Part shown: positions 38,575-47,354 of the stretch, piece by piece
How the letters are laid out: each line of letters starts with the position of its first letter
Position numbering within the stretch: the stretch's first letter is position 1
NCBI GenBank assembly: GCA_963730325.1
Contig: CAVSRC010000014.1
Span: 170,858-234,857 of the forward strand
Length of the DNA: 64,000 bases
From: CAVSRC01 sp963730325
GTDB taxonomy: Bacteria > Pseudomonadota > Alphaproteobacteria > Rhizobiales > Kaistiaceae
Direction: 5' to 3'
Translations under genes and position numbers: made by a program
The notes under the pieces: model-generated
Told to the model about the DNA's origin: nothing
Seen by the model: only the letters and a program-made list of their open reading frames with translations
The model's database searches: none

Positions 38575-39516
38575 CTAGAACGGCGAATCCGGGAAGTACC
38601 ACTCGGCCGCGTTGTCCTTGGTGATCAGCGTGGCATCGAGGATGTAGCTGCCGCGGATCGGCACCTGGTCGACGAAACCGGCCACGGTCAGCTCCATCGC
38701 GGTGCCGACCATCGACGGCGGATAGGCGACGTCCACCGGGATCATCTTGTCGCCGTCCATCACCTTCTTGACCATCTCCTTCATGCCGGCGCCGGCGATG
38801 ACATACTGGATGTCGGTGCGGTTGGCCTGCTTGATGGCCTCGAGCACGCCGACGGCCATGTCGTCGTCCTGGCACCACACGACGTCGATCTTCGGATACT
38901 TGGTCAGGTAGTCCTGCATGACCTTGAAGGCGTCGTCACGCGACCAGTTGCCGAACTGCTTCTCGAGGATCTTGAGGCCCGAGCCCTCGATCGCCTTGTC
39001 GAAGCCGTCCTGGCGCATCTGGTCGATCGGGATCGGCAGACCGCGGATGACCACGACCTGCGCGTCCGGGCTGTGATCCTTGATGTAGCGGCCGGCGACG
39101 GCGCCGAGCTCGAAGTTGTTGCCGCCGACATAGAGGTCCTGGAAGGAGGTATCGGAAAGAGCGCGGTCGACGATGGTGACGAACTTGCCCTTCGCCTTCA
39201 CTTCCTTGATCGAGGCGGCAAGCTCATCCGGATTGTGCGGCAGGATGACCAGCGCGTCGATGCCCTGGATGACAAGATCCTCAACCGCGTTGGCCTGGGA
39301 AGCGCCGTCCGGTGAGGTCTTGACGATTATCTTCAGGCCGGGATGCGAATCCTGAAGCAGCTTGGCAACGCGCTCTGCGTGGAACACGACGCCGCCCGTC
39401 CAGCCGTGGTCGGCAGCAGGAATCGATACCGCGATGGTGACGTCCTTGGCCTGGGCGGTGGCAACGCCCATGAGGGCAGCCAAACCGACCGCCACACCCA
39501 ACATTACTTTACGCAT
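38575..39516 (-). CDS. sugar ABC transporter substrate-binding protein (CUT2)
   Basis: 313-residue periplasmic protein with a signal peptide cleaved near AQA-KD, followed by a Peripla_BP_4 (RbsB-like) fold. Markers include ADHGWTGGVVFHAE, VIQGIDALVILPHNPDE and the C-terminal PIRGSYILDATLITKDNA. It would deliver a pentose, hexose or polyol to the adjacent permease. The sugar is not predictable. It is the last gene of a three-gene minus-strand operon, which is unusual because the binding protein is often first. Confidence 0.9.
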   Translation of the reverse strand: MRKVMLGVAVGLAALMGVATAQAKDVTIAVSIPAADHGWTGGVVFHAERVAKLLQDSHPGLKIIVKTSPDGASQANAVEDLVIQGIDALVILPHNPDELAASIKEVKAKGKFVTIVDRALSDTSFQDLYVGGNNFELGAVAGRYIKDHSPDAQVVVIRGLPIPIDQMRQDGFDKAIEGSGLKILEKQFGNWSRDDAFKVMQDYLTKYPKIDVVWCQDDDMAVGVLEAIKQANRTDIQYVIAGAGMKEMVKKVMDGDKMIPVDVAYPPSMVGTAMELTVAGFVDQVPIRGSYILDATLITKDNAAEWYFPDSPF

Positions 39517-39587
39517 ATTTGTCTCCCCACATGGTTCAGGGCCTGGTCCATGTCATGCCGGGCGACCCAGTTGACCCGGCAATCCGG

Positions 39588-40616
39588 TTACCGACGCATC
39601 AGCGAGCGCTGCACCAGCATGGCGATGATGATGATGGCGCCCTGGATGGCGGCGATGAGATATTCGCTGATGAAGTTCGACAGCAGCATGAGGTTGCCGA
39701 CGATCTCGAGGATGAACGCCCCGCAGATCGTGCCCCAGATGCGCCCCACCCCGCCGCGCAGCGCCGTACCGCCGATGACGACGGCGGTGATCGCTTGCAG
39801 CTCCCACAGCAGGCCGGTGGTCGCCGTGGCGGCGCCGAGGCGCGGCACGTAGACCATCACCGCTACCGCCACGCACATGCCCTGGATGATGTAGGTGATG
39901 GTGCGCACGCGCGACACCGGGATGCCGGAATAGCGCGCCACCTCCTCGTTCGAGCCGACCGCAATGACATGCCGCCCGAATGGCGTGCGGTAGAAGACGA
40001 AGGCGCCGAGCGCCGCCATCGCCAGGATGATGACCACCGGAATCGGCAGGTAGACGTCGGTGCTGCCGAGCTGGAACTGGAAGACGTTGCCGAAATAGAC
40101 CGGCCGATAGGCGTCGCGCAGCTCCATCGACTTCATGGTGATCGAGCCGCCCTGCGACAGCCACGTGGTCAGGCCGCGGAAGATGCCCATGGTGCCGAGC
40201 GTGGCGATGAACGGCTCGATGCGCCCGACCGTGACGATGACGCCGTTGGTCAGGCCGCTGCCGGCGCCAATGACCAGCGCCAGCACCATGGCGATCGCGA
40301 TCATGACGACGCCGCTGCCGAACATGCCGGTATTCATGAACAGGATCATGAGGGCTGCGACGAAGGCCGACATCGAGCCGACCGACAGGTCGAGGCCGCC
40401 GGCCGAGATGACGAACGTGCCGCCCACCGCGATGATGGCGATGAAGGCGCTGCGCGTCAGCACATTCATCAGGTTGGCATAGGTGAAGAAGGAATCGCTG
40501 ACGAAGGCGCCGAGGACGAGCAGGATCACCAGCGCGATGAACGGCGCCAGCGCCGCCATGCTGATGCGGCCTCCGAGATCGAATCCCGGCCGCTCCTTGG
40601 ATACTGTATCGGTCAT
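39588..40616 (-). CDS. sugar ABC transporter permease (RbsC type)
   Basis: 342-residue inner-membrane permease of the BPD_transp_2 family with about nine or ten membrane helices. The segment SAGGLDLSVGSMSAFVAALM is the typical RbsC motif and GGTALRGGVG the later cytoplasmic loop contacting the ATPase. Its start overlaps the ATPase stop by 4 nt. Together with the ATPase and binding protein it forms a CUT2 importer. Confidence 0.93.
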   Translation of the reverse strand: MTDTVSKERPGFDLGGRISMAALAPFIALVILLVLGAFVSDSFFTYANLMNVLTRSAFIAIIAVGGTFVISAGGLDLSVGSMSAFVAALMILFMNTGMFGSGVVMIAIAMVLALVIGAGSGLTNGVIVTVGRIEPFIATLGTMGIFRGLTTWLSQGGSITMKSMELRDAYRPVYFGNVFQFQLGSTDVYLPIPVVIILAMAALGAFVFYRTPFGRHVIAVGSNEEVARYSGIPVSRVRTITYIIQGMCVAVAVMVYVPRLGAATATTGLLWELQAITAVVIGGTALRGGVGRIWGTICGAFILEIVGNLMLLSNFISEYLIAAIQGAIIIIAMLVQRSLMRR

Positions 40617-42214
40617 TCAGCCCCCGTCTCCATTCCCATTGCCGCCGCCTCGCCACTCACCCCCGTGGCGTAGACCACGATTTCCTGTTCGGTCATGCGC
40701 TCGCCCGACACCTCGCCGACGATGCGTCCGCCGCGCATCACCAGGATGCGATGGCAGACGCCGATCAGCTCCTGCATCTCCGACGAGACGACGATGACCG
40801 CCTTGCCGTTGGCGGCAAGCTCACCGATGAACTCGTAGATCTGCTGCTTGGTGCCGATGTCGATGCCCCGCGTCGGCTCGTCGATGACGATGATCTCCGG
40901 GTTGAGCTGCATCATCTTGGCGAGCAGCAGCTTCTGCTGGTTGCCGCCGGAAAGCTGGCCGGCGAGCATGTCCTTGCGCGGCGCACGCACGTCGAACTCG
41001 GCGATCGCCGCATCGAGGGCGGCGATCTCCTTGGCGCGGTCGAGCACCATGCCGCGGGTGAATTGCGTCAGCGCCGCCAGGGTCAGATTGGTCGCCAGGT
41101 CGCTGGCCAGCAGCACGCCTTTGCCCTTGCGGTCCTCGCTGAGATAGACGATGCCCCGGTGCATGCTCTCGCGCACGTTGCGAAACGCCACCGGCGCGCC
41201 CTTCAGGCGGATTTCGCCGCGATGCGGGCGCAGGCCGACGACCCCCTCGAGCAGCTCCGTGCGCCCCGCCCCGATCAGCCCGGCAAAGCCCAGGATCTCG
41301 CCGCGCCTGATACTGAACGAGGCGTCGGCGGCGAAGCCCGGCACGCTGAGATTGCGCACTTCGAGGACCGCCTCCCCTTGCGGCTCCGCCGCGCGCTCAG
41401 GATAGAGGTGCGACATGTCGCGGCCGACCATCAGGCCGGCGATATCCACCGGCTTCAATTCCGAAGTCGGCCGCGTCGCAATGAAGTGGCCGTCGCGCAG
41501 CACCGTGACGCGGTCGGAGATGGCCTTCACCTCCGCCAGGCGGTGCGAGATGTAGAGGACCGGCGTGCCCTTGGCGCGCAGGTCGCGGATCACATTGAGG
41601 ACGGCTTCGGTCTCGAACGGCGTCAACGAGGCCGTCGGCTCGTCGAAGATCACGGCGCGATGCGGCACGTTGAGGGCGCGGGCGATCTGCACCAGCTGGC
41701 GCTGGGCGATCGACAGCGACGAGACGATGGACGTCGGATTGATGTCGGCGCCGAGCCCGCGCAGCACCTCGCTCGCCCGCGCGTTCATGGCGCGGTCGTC
41801 GACGACGAAGCCGTGCGTGATCTCGCGGCCGATGAAGATGTTCTGCGCGACGCTGAGATGCGGCGCCAGCAGGATCTCCTGATGGACGAGCACGATGCCG
41901 TGGCGCTCGGCATCGACCGGGTCGGCGAACACCACCGGCTGGCCGTCAAGCGCCACCGCCCCGCCGGTCGGTTGCAGGTGCCCGGCCAGGATCTTCATCA
42001 AGGTTGACTTGCCGGCGCCGTTCTCGCCGACCAGCGCGTGAACCTCGCCGGGCATGAGATCGAGCGTGATGCCGAAGAGCACCTGGACCGGCCCGAACGA
42101 CATGTCGATCGCCCTGGCAGCCAGGACCGGCGCAACGGCCGAACCGTCTGTCTGAATCGTCGCCTCCCGCGTCGTCCGCTCTTTTTCGTTCCTGCGGCAC
42201 GCATTTCCGTTCAA
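40613..42214 (-). CDS. sugar ABC transporter ATP-binding protein (RbsA type)
   Basis: 533-residue duplicated ATPase. The first half has Walker A GENGAGKST, signature LSIAQRQ and Walker B VIFDEPTASL. The second half has the degenerate GLIGAGRTE in place of Walker A, LSGGNQQK and VIDEPTRGID, the usual asymmetry in RbsA proteins. The annotated start is a TTG at 42214. The residues it adds before position 20 look non-native, and GGGAGG precedes an ATT codon at 42157, so the true start may be a rare ATT. Confidence 0.93.
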   Translation of the reverse strand: MNGNACRRNEKERTTREATIQTDGSAVAPVLAARAIDMSFGPVQVLFGITLDLMPGEVHALVGENGAGKSTLMKILAGHLQPTGGAVALDGQPVVFADPVDAERHGIVLVHQEILLAPHLSVAQNIFIGREITHGFVVDDRAMNARASEVLRGLGADINPTSIVSSLSIAQRQLVQIARALNVPHRAVIFDEPTASLTPFETEAVLNVIRDLRAKGTPVLYISHRLAEVKAISDRVTVLRDGHFIATRPTSELKPVDIAGLMVGRDMSHLYPERAAEPQGEAVLEVRNLSVPGFAADASFSIRRGEILGFAGLIGAGRTELLEGVVGLRPHRGEIRLKGAPVAFRNVRESMHRGIVYLSEDRKGKGVLLASDLATNLTLAALTQFTRGMVLDRAKEIAALDAAIAEFDVRAPRKDMLAGQLSGGNQQKLLLAKMMQLNPEIIVIDEPTRGIDIGTKQQIYEFIGELAANGKAVIVVSSEMQELIGVCHRILVMRGGRIVGEVSGERMTEQEIVVYATGVSGEAAAMGMETGAE

Positions 42215-42407
42215 TTATCGATCATTGGCGCGCAAGAAAGGCGCGTCAAGCACCGTGGAAAACGATTTCACCGCGCAAATCGGAACAAACATCCCCGACG
42301 CGACCGAAACCAGCGACGGATCGCGCGCGGAACGGTGGCGCGCGCCGTTTGCGACTGCCTGCACGGGGTTGATGGACATGCCGGCCCGACTGGCCGGCGC
42401 CCCGTCC

Positions 42408-43970
42408 CTACTCCGCCGAAACCACGATGTTTCCGGCCGCGACCCCGGTGATGAGGTCCTTGAGCCCGTTGTGCTTGACCACGGCGATCGCGCCGGAGGA
42501 AACGATGGAGCCGGCAATCGCCCGGAAATTCGTCAGCACGAATGTGATCTCGCTGGCGAGCTTGGCAGGCACGGCATCGACGACGCATTGGTGCCCGCGG
42601 AACAGGTAGCGCGGCCCGGTATCGAGCGTCGCCCGGAGGACCAGATGCTTGCTGCCGTCTCCCCAATGATCGATGCGCTGCACGTGGCAGGCCTTCAGCT
42701 TCTGAAGCGTGGCCGCGTCGAGAGGAGCCTGAAACACAATTTCGAACGGATGGATGAGCTTGACCGATGGCACATAGGTGCCGGTCAGGACGATCTTCAG
42801 GACAAGCGTCTTGCCTTTCTTCCAGGTGACGATGCCGTCGACGTCGGAATCGACCTGCCGGTCGTCGCCGGCGCTATTCTGTCGCGTCACGGCGGCCTTG
42901 ACAGTGAAGTCCGGCGGCGCCGGCGGCTGGCCGCGCGGCAGATCGGCGACCCCCTCGCCAGTATAGGCGGCGAGGAAGGCCGCAGCCGTCGTCACGTTCC
43001 ATACGGCTGGCAGAACGCCGGCGGGGAACACCCGGCAGTAGAGGGCGCCTTCCCGCGTCTTCCGGCCGGCAATGCCGTCCTCCGCGCCGACATCGCAACC
43101 GAGCCCGTTGAGCACGTGCTGGAGCGCGCGGACGGTCTTCTTGTCTTCGTCGCTGTAGAGCACCGGGTTGGCCGTGACCGCCATGTTGCGCGTGCGGATG
43201 GTGATGCCGCCGGGCTGGATGGTGTTGAACAGGCCTGGCTTCTTCGACTTCTTCCAGTCGGTGCCGTTGCCCTGGAAGACCGTCCCGAGGATGAACAGCA
43301 TGGTCTTGGGATTCTTGGCGATGCCCGGTTCGCACTGGTTATGCGGCCAGCAATGCGGCGCCTGGTTGGTGGCCAGCGCCTCGGCAGCGTAGATGACGCG
43401 GTCGTTGCAGGAGACCTTGACCCAGCCGTCGTCCCTGCCGCTCCATTTCACGTCCATCCGGAAGCTGACCCATTTGCCGAAATCCTCCGGCGCCTGGCAC
43501 TGGCGGCCGAGAAAGGTGACGCCCTTGGTCTTGTCGACACTCACCCGGTAGATGAAATTGTGCACGAATTCGCCTTCCCATGAGGCGATGCGCAGATCGC
43601 TGTTCCAGGCGTCAGGCAGCATGCCCGCCGAATTGGGGTCCTCGAAGCCGGCATAGGCGAAGGACGGGTCGACCTGGATGTCGAACCGATAGGAGCGCTC
43701 CTGGCCCATGCGCGCCTCGGGCTGGTAGATCAGCACCGAGCGGACATTTCCGTTCTTGCAGTCGCTTTCGCCGCGCCCGTCGCCGTAAAGCGTTTTCGAA
43801 CAGACCTCATTGTCGATATGGAACGTGGTGACGCCGTCCCTGGTGACCGGCTGCTGGTTCGGCGGATTGAACTTGTGCAGCGCGAATCCTCTTGGAAGGC
43901 CATCGGCCAGGACGGGTTGCGCAAGAAGAAACGGCAACGCCACGGACATCAACAGACTGAAAACGCGCAT
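42408..43970 (-). CDS. secreted polysaccharide-lyase-like protein with peptidoglycan-binding-like segment
   Basis: 520-residue exported protein with a signal peptide to about residue 23 (VLA-DG). Residues about 25-260 resemble the heparin-lyase/polysaccharide-lyase jelly roll (YRFDIQVDP, GKWVSFRMDVKWSGRDDGWV, GITIRTRNM). Residues about 275-325 look like a PG_binding_1 helical repeat (LQHVLNGLGCDVGAEDGIAG). The C-terminal ~190 residues are unassigned and beta-rich. Multiple Cys residues suggest disulfides. It may trim or bind an acidic polysaccharide; activity is not proven. The ATG at 43970 has GGGGGAAGG upstream. Confidence 0.7.
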   Translation of the reverse strand: MRVFSLLMSVALPFLLAQPVLADGLPRGFALHKFNPPNQQPVTRDGVTTFHIDNEVCSKTLYGDGRGESDCKNGNVRSVLIYQPEARMGQERSYRFDIQVDPSFAYAGFEDPNSAGMLPDAWNSDLRIASWEGEFVHNFIYRVSVDKTKGVTFLGRQCQAPEDFGKWVSFRMDVKWSGRDDGWVKVSCNDRVIYAAEALATNQAPHCWPHNQCEPGIAKNPKTMLFILGTVFQGNGTDWKKSKKPGLFNTIQPGGITIRTRNMAVTANPVLYSDEDKKTVRALQHVLNGLGCDVGAEDGIAGRKTREGALYCRVFPAGVLPAVWNVTTAAAFLAAYTGEGVADLPRGQPPAPPDFTVKAAVTRQNSAGDDRQVDSDVDGIVTWKKGKTLVLKIVLTGTYVPSVKLIHPFEIVFQAPLDAATLQKLKACHVQRIDHWGDGSKHLVLRATLDTGPRYLFRGHQCVVDAVPAKLASEITFVLTNFRAIAGSIVSSGAIAVVKHNGLKDLITGVAAGNIVVSAE

Positions 43971-44278
43971 CACAAGCCTTCCCCCAGCCTCGAAGCACTC
44001 GGAAAAAGGCTAGGAAGGATCGCCGGCCGGGTCAACGCCGTTTGTCGCTCAGCCCGTTGCGACCGCCGCTTGCCGGCCGGCCTGTTCGGCAATTCCTTCG
44101 GCATCGTCGCCCTGCCGATGCCTGCGACCGATGGACGGTCTCCGTGCCGGTGTTTCCCGATCTCTCCACCGACTCTGCCGATTGACGAAGAAGCCGCAGA
44201 AAACCGAGACAATTGCGAACCGTTTCCTTCAGGCTTTCTTCAACCGGGAGGACCAAGGATGGCCGGCGACGGACTTCG

Positions 44279-45640
44279 ATGGAACGTACCGTGCCCCTGT
44301 TTCCACCTGCCGCGATTCGCAGGGTCATTGCCCGGTTCGCGGCTTCGCGATCCGGCAATGTCGCCGCGATCTTCGCCATCGCCTGCATCCCCGTGATCGT
44401 TGCCATGGGGGTCGCCGTCGATTACACGCGCGCCGCCCAGACCAGCTCCGCCATGCAGGACGCGCTCGACGCGGCGACGCTCGCTCTTTCCCGCCGGTCG
44501 GACCTGTCGACCCTGACGGCTGACCAGATGCTGAGTATCGCGACCGCCTATTTCAACGCCAACTACCACGACAGGGAACTCAAGGACCTGGCGCTGACGG
44601 CGAACTACAACGCGACCGGCCCGTCCGTGTCGATGAGCGCCAGCGGCAAGCTGCCGACCGACTTCATGGGCATCGTCGGGCCGCAAGACGTGCCCATCGG
44701 ATGTTCTTCGAAGACGGTCTGGGGCGAAGCGCGCCTGCGGGTCGCGCTGGCGCTCGACAACACCGGCTCGATGGCGAGCTCCAACAAGTTGGCCGCCCTC
44801 AAGACGGCCACCCACAACCTGCTGACCCAGCTCAAGAACGCCGCCTCGACCAATGGCGACGTCTACGTCTCGATCATCCCCTTCGTGAAGGACGTCAATG
44901 TCAGCAGCACGAACTACGCCGAAAGCTGGGTGAAGTGGGACGGCAGCGCCTATGCGGACCGCGACCTGTGGAACAAGTGGAACGGCTCCTGCACCGGCAA
45001 CTTCTCCAACCAGTCGAACTGCGAGAGATACGGCTACACCTGGACGCCCGACAGCCACGCCACCTGGAACGGCTGCATCATGGACCGTGACCAGAGCTAC
45101 GACACGACCAACACGGCGCCGACGACCACCAATGCCGCGACGCTCTACCCGGCGGAGCAGTACAGCGCCTGCCCCGCCCCGGTGATGGGCCTCAGCTACG
45201 ACTGGACCGCGCTCGACGCCAAGGTCGAATCCATGGTGGCAAACGGCTCCACCAACCAGGCAATCGGCCTGCAATGGGCCTGGCAATCGCTCACGTCGGC
45301 GCCGTTCACGATCCCCCTCATGGACCCCAGCAAGGTCTACAAGCAGGTGATCATTCTGCTCACCGACGGCCTCAACACCCAGGACCGCTGGTACGGCAAC
45401 GGCTATAGCGTGTCGACCAGCGTCGACGCGCGCCAGCAGATCCTGTGCGCCAACATCAAGGCCGCCGGCGTCAAGATCTATACGGTCCAGGTGAACACCG
45501 GCGGCGACCCGACCTCGACGCTTTTGCAGGGCTGCGCCAGCTCGTCCGACAAGTTCTTCCTGCTCACCTCGTCCGACCAGATCGTGACGACCTTCCAGCA
45601 GATCGGCACCGAACTCTCCGACCTCAGAATCTCGCAATAG
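44279..45640 (+). CDS. TadG-like pilus assembly protein with VWA domain, copy 1
   Basis: About 453 residues. An N-terminal Tad/TadE-like segment with one membrane helix (SGNVAAIFAIACIPVIVAMG) is followed by a von Willebrand A domain whose metal-site motif is DNTGSM, with ILLTDGLN as a later strand. A cysteine-bearing insert (about residues 235-295) differs between copies. The C-terminus ends QQIGTELSDLRISQ. Such proteins localise to the envelope near Flp/Tad pili. ATG 44279 is used; alignment to copy 3 suggests GTG 44291 as the homologous start. Confidence 0.85.
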   Translation: MERTVPLFPPAAIRRVIARFAASRSGNVAAIFAIACIPVIVAMGVAVDYTRAAQTSSAMQDALDAATLALSRRSDLSTLTADQMLSIATAYFNANYHDRELKDLALTANYNATGPSVSMSASGKLPTDFMGIVGPQDVPIGCSSKTVWGEARLRVALALDNTGSMASSNKLAALKTATHNLLTQLKNAASTNGDVYVSIIPFVKDVNVSSTNYAESWVKWDGSAYADRDLWNKWNGSCTGNFSNQSNCERYGYTWTPDSHATWNGCIMDRDQSYDTTNTAPTTTNAATLYPAEQYSACPAPVMGLSYDWTALDAKVESMVANGSTNQAIGLQWAWQSLTSAPFTIPLMDPSKVYKQVIILLTDGLNTQDRWYGNGYSVSTSVDARQQILCANIKAAGVKIYTVQVNTGGDPTSTLLQGCASSSDKFFLLTSSDQIVTTFQQIGTELSDLRISQ

Positions 45641-45775
45641 AATCGCGTCGTCAGGCCGGGTCCGCCAGGGTGAAGGAAAGCCGAAGGAAATAGGCGCAAT
45701 TTGAATCGTCTCTTTCAGGTTCCTTTCAGACGGAAGGAATAAATAGACACCAGACGGACCTCGAAGGAGGGTGTG

Positions 45776-47215
45776 GTGTCTTTGCATCTCAGCGCAGCGA
45801 TTGGCCGTATCGTTTCCCGGTTCGCGGTCTCGCGGTCCGGCAACGTCGCCGTCATCTTCGCCATTGCCAGCATTCCGTTGGTCGCCGCCATGGGTCTGGC
45901 CGTGGACTATACCCGCGCCGCCCAGACCGACTCGGCCATGCAGGACGCGGTCGACGCCGCCTCGCTGGCGCTCTCCCGCCAGACGAACCTGTCGACCATG
46001 ACGGCGAGCCAGATCCAGGCGTTTGCCGAGGAATACTTCAACGCCAACTTCCACAGCAGCGAATTGCAGGACCTGACGCTGACGGCGAGCTATACGCCGA
46101 GCGGTCCATCGGTGACCATCAGCGCCAGTGGCAACCTGCCGACCGATTTCATGCGGATCATCGGACCCAAGGTGATGCCGATCGGCGGCTCCTCGACGAC
46201 GGTCTGGGGCGAAGCGCGGCTGCGGGTCGCGCTGGCGCTCGACAACACCGGATCGATGGCGTCCTCCGGCAAGATGACCGCGCTCAAGGCGGCCACCCAC
46301 AACCTGCTGACCCAACTCCAGGGCGCCGCCGCCGCCGATGGCGACGTCTATGTCTCGATCATCCCTTTCGTGAAGGACGTCAACGTCAAGGATCTCGCCG
46401 GCAACAAGACCTACAATGAGGACTGGATCAAGTGGGACGGCACCAATAGCTCGACCGACAAAGACCTGTGGGACAAGTGGAACGGCACCTGCAACAACGC
46501 CGGTGGCTCCGGGCATGGCGGCCGCGGCCGCCGCAGCGGCAATCCCAGCGACTACAGCGATGAGGCCAGCTGCGAAGACGCCGGCTTCAACTGGAATCCC
46601 TCGCCGCACCAGACCTGGGACGGCTGCATCATGGACCGGGATCAGGATTACGACACCACCAACACGGCACCGACGACCAGCAACGCGGCAACGCTGTTCC
46701 CGGCCGAGCAGTACTACACGACGGATTGGTGGGGCAACGAGACCGACAGCTGCCCAACGTCAATGATGGGCCTGAGCTATGACTGGACCGCGCTCGGCGA
46801 CAAGGTGGACGACATGGGCTCGAACGGCAACACCAACCAGGCGATCGGCCTGCAGTGGGCCTGGCAGTCGTTGACCGCGGAACCCTTCACCGTTCCGCCC
46901 ATGGACCCCGACAAGGTCTACAAGCAGATCATCATTCTGTTGACCGACGGTCTCAACACCCAGGACCGCTGGTACGGCGGCTACAACACGTCGAGCATTG
47001 ACGCCCGCCAAGAGACCCTCTGCGACAACATCAAGGCTTCCGGCATCACCATCTATGCGGTCCAGGTGAACACCGGCGGCGATCCGACCTCGACGCTGTT
47101 GCAAGGCTGCGCCAGCTCGTCCGACAAGTTCTTCCTGCTCACCTCGTCGGATCAGATCGTGACGACGTTCCAGCAGATCGGCACCGAACTCTCCGACCTC
47201 AGAATCTCGGAATAG
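45776..47215 (+). CDS. TadG-like pilus assembly protein with VWA domain, copy 2
   Basis: 479-residue paralogue of the flanking genes with the same order: membrane helix (SGNVAVIFAIASIPLVAAMG), VWA metal site DNTGSM, ILLTDGLN and the near-identical ending QQIGTELSDLRISE. Its variable insert contains a Gly/Arg-rich run (GGSGHGGRGRRSGN) absent from the others. GTG 45776 is chosen by alignment with copy 3 and because AAGGAGG is 5 nt upstream; a GTG one codon earlier also exists. Upstream and downstream untranslated sequences repeat those of its neighbours. Confidence 0.85.
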   Translation: MSLHLSAAIGRIVSRFAVSRSGNVAVIFAIASIPLVAAMGLAVDYTRAAQTDSAMQDAVDAASLALSRQTNLSTMTASQIQAFAEEYFNANFHSSELQDLTLTASYTPSGPSVTISASGNLPTDFMRIIGPKVMPIGGSSTTVWGEARLRVALALDNTGSMASSGKMTALKAATHNLLTQLQGAAAADGDVYVSIIPFVKDVNVKDLAGNKTYNEDWIKWDGTNSSTDKDLWDKWNGTCNNAGGSGHGGRGRRSGNPSDYSDEASCEDAGFNWNPSPHQTWDGCIMDRDQDYDTTNTAPTTSNAATLFPAEQYYTTDWWGNETDSCPTSMMGLSYDWTALGDKVDDMGSNGNTNQAIGLQWAWQSLTAEPFTVPPMDPDKVYKQIIILLTDGLNTQDRWYGGYNTSSIDARQETLCDNIKASGITIYAVQVNTGGDPTSTLLQGCASSSDKFFLLTSSDQIVTTFQQIGTELSDLRISE

Positions 47216-47354
47216 ACGCCGGACGCCCCGCCCGGTTTCGCCGAAAGGTAAAGGAAAGCCGAAGAATATCGGGATAACGTGCACTGTCCCCTTCAGGCTT
47301 TATTTAGTCGCCCTGTCTAAAAGTTACCTGACAAGCCTCGATCGGGAGGGTGCC

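Noticed and set aside
44240..46609. 789-codon minus-strand frame with repetitive Val/Gly/His-rich sequence over the TadG-like genes
   Set aside because: Its apparent repeats simply reflect the duplicated sense genes; no start signal or family.
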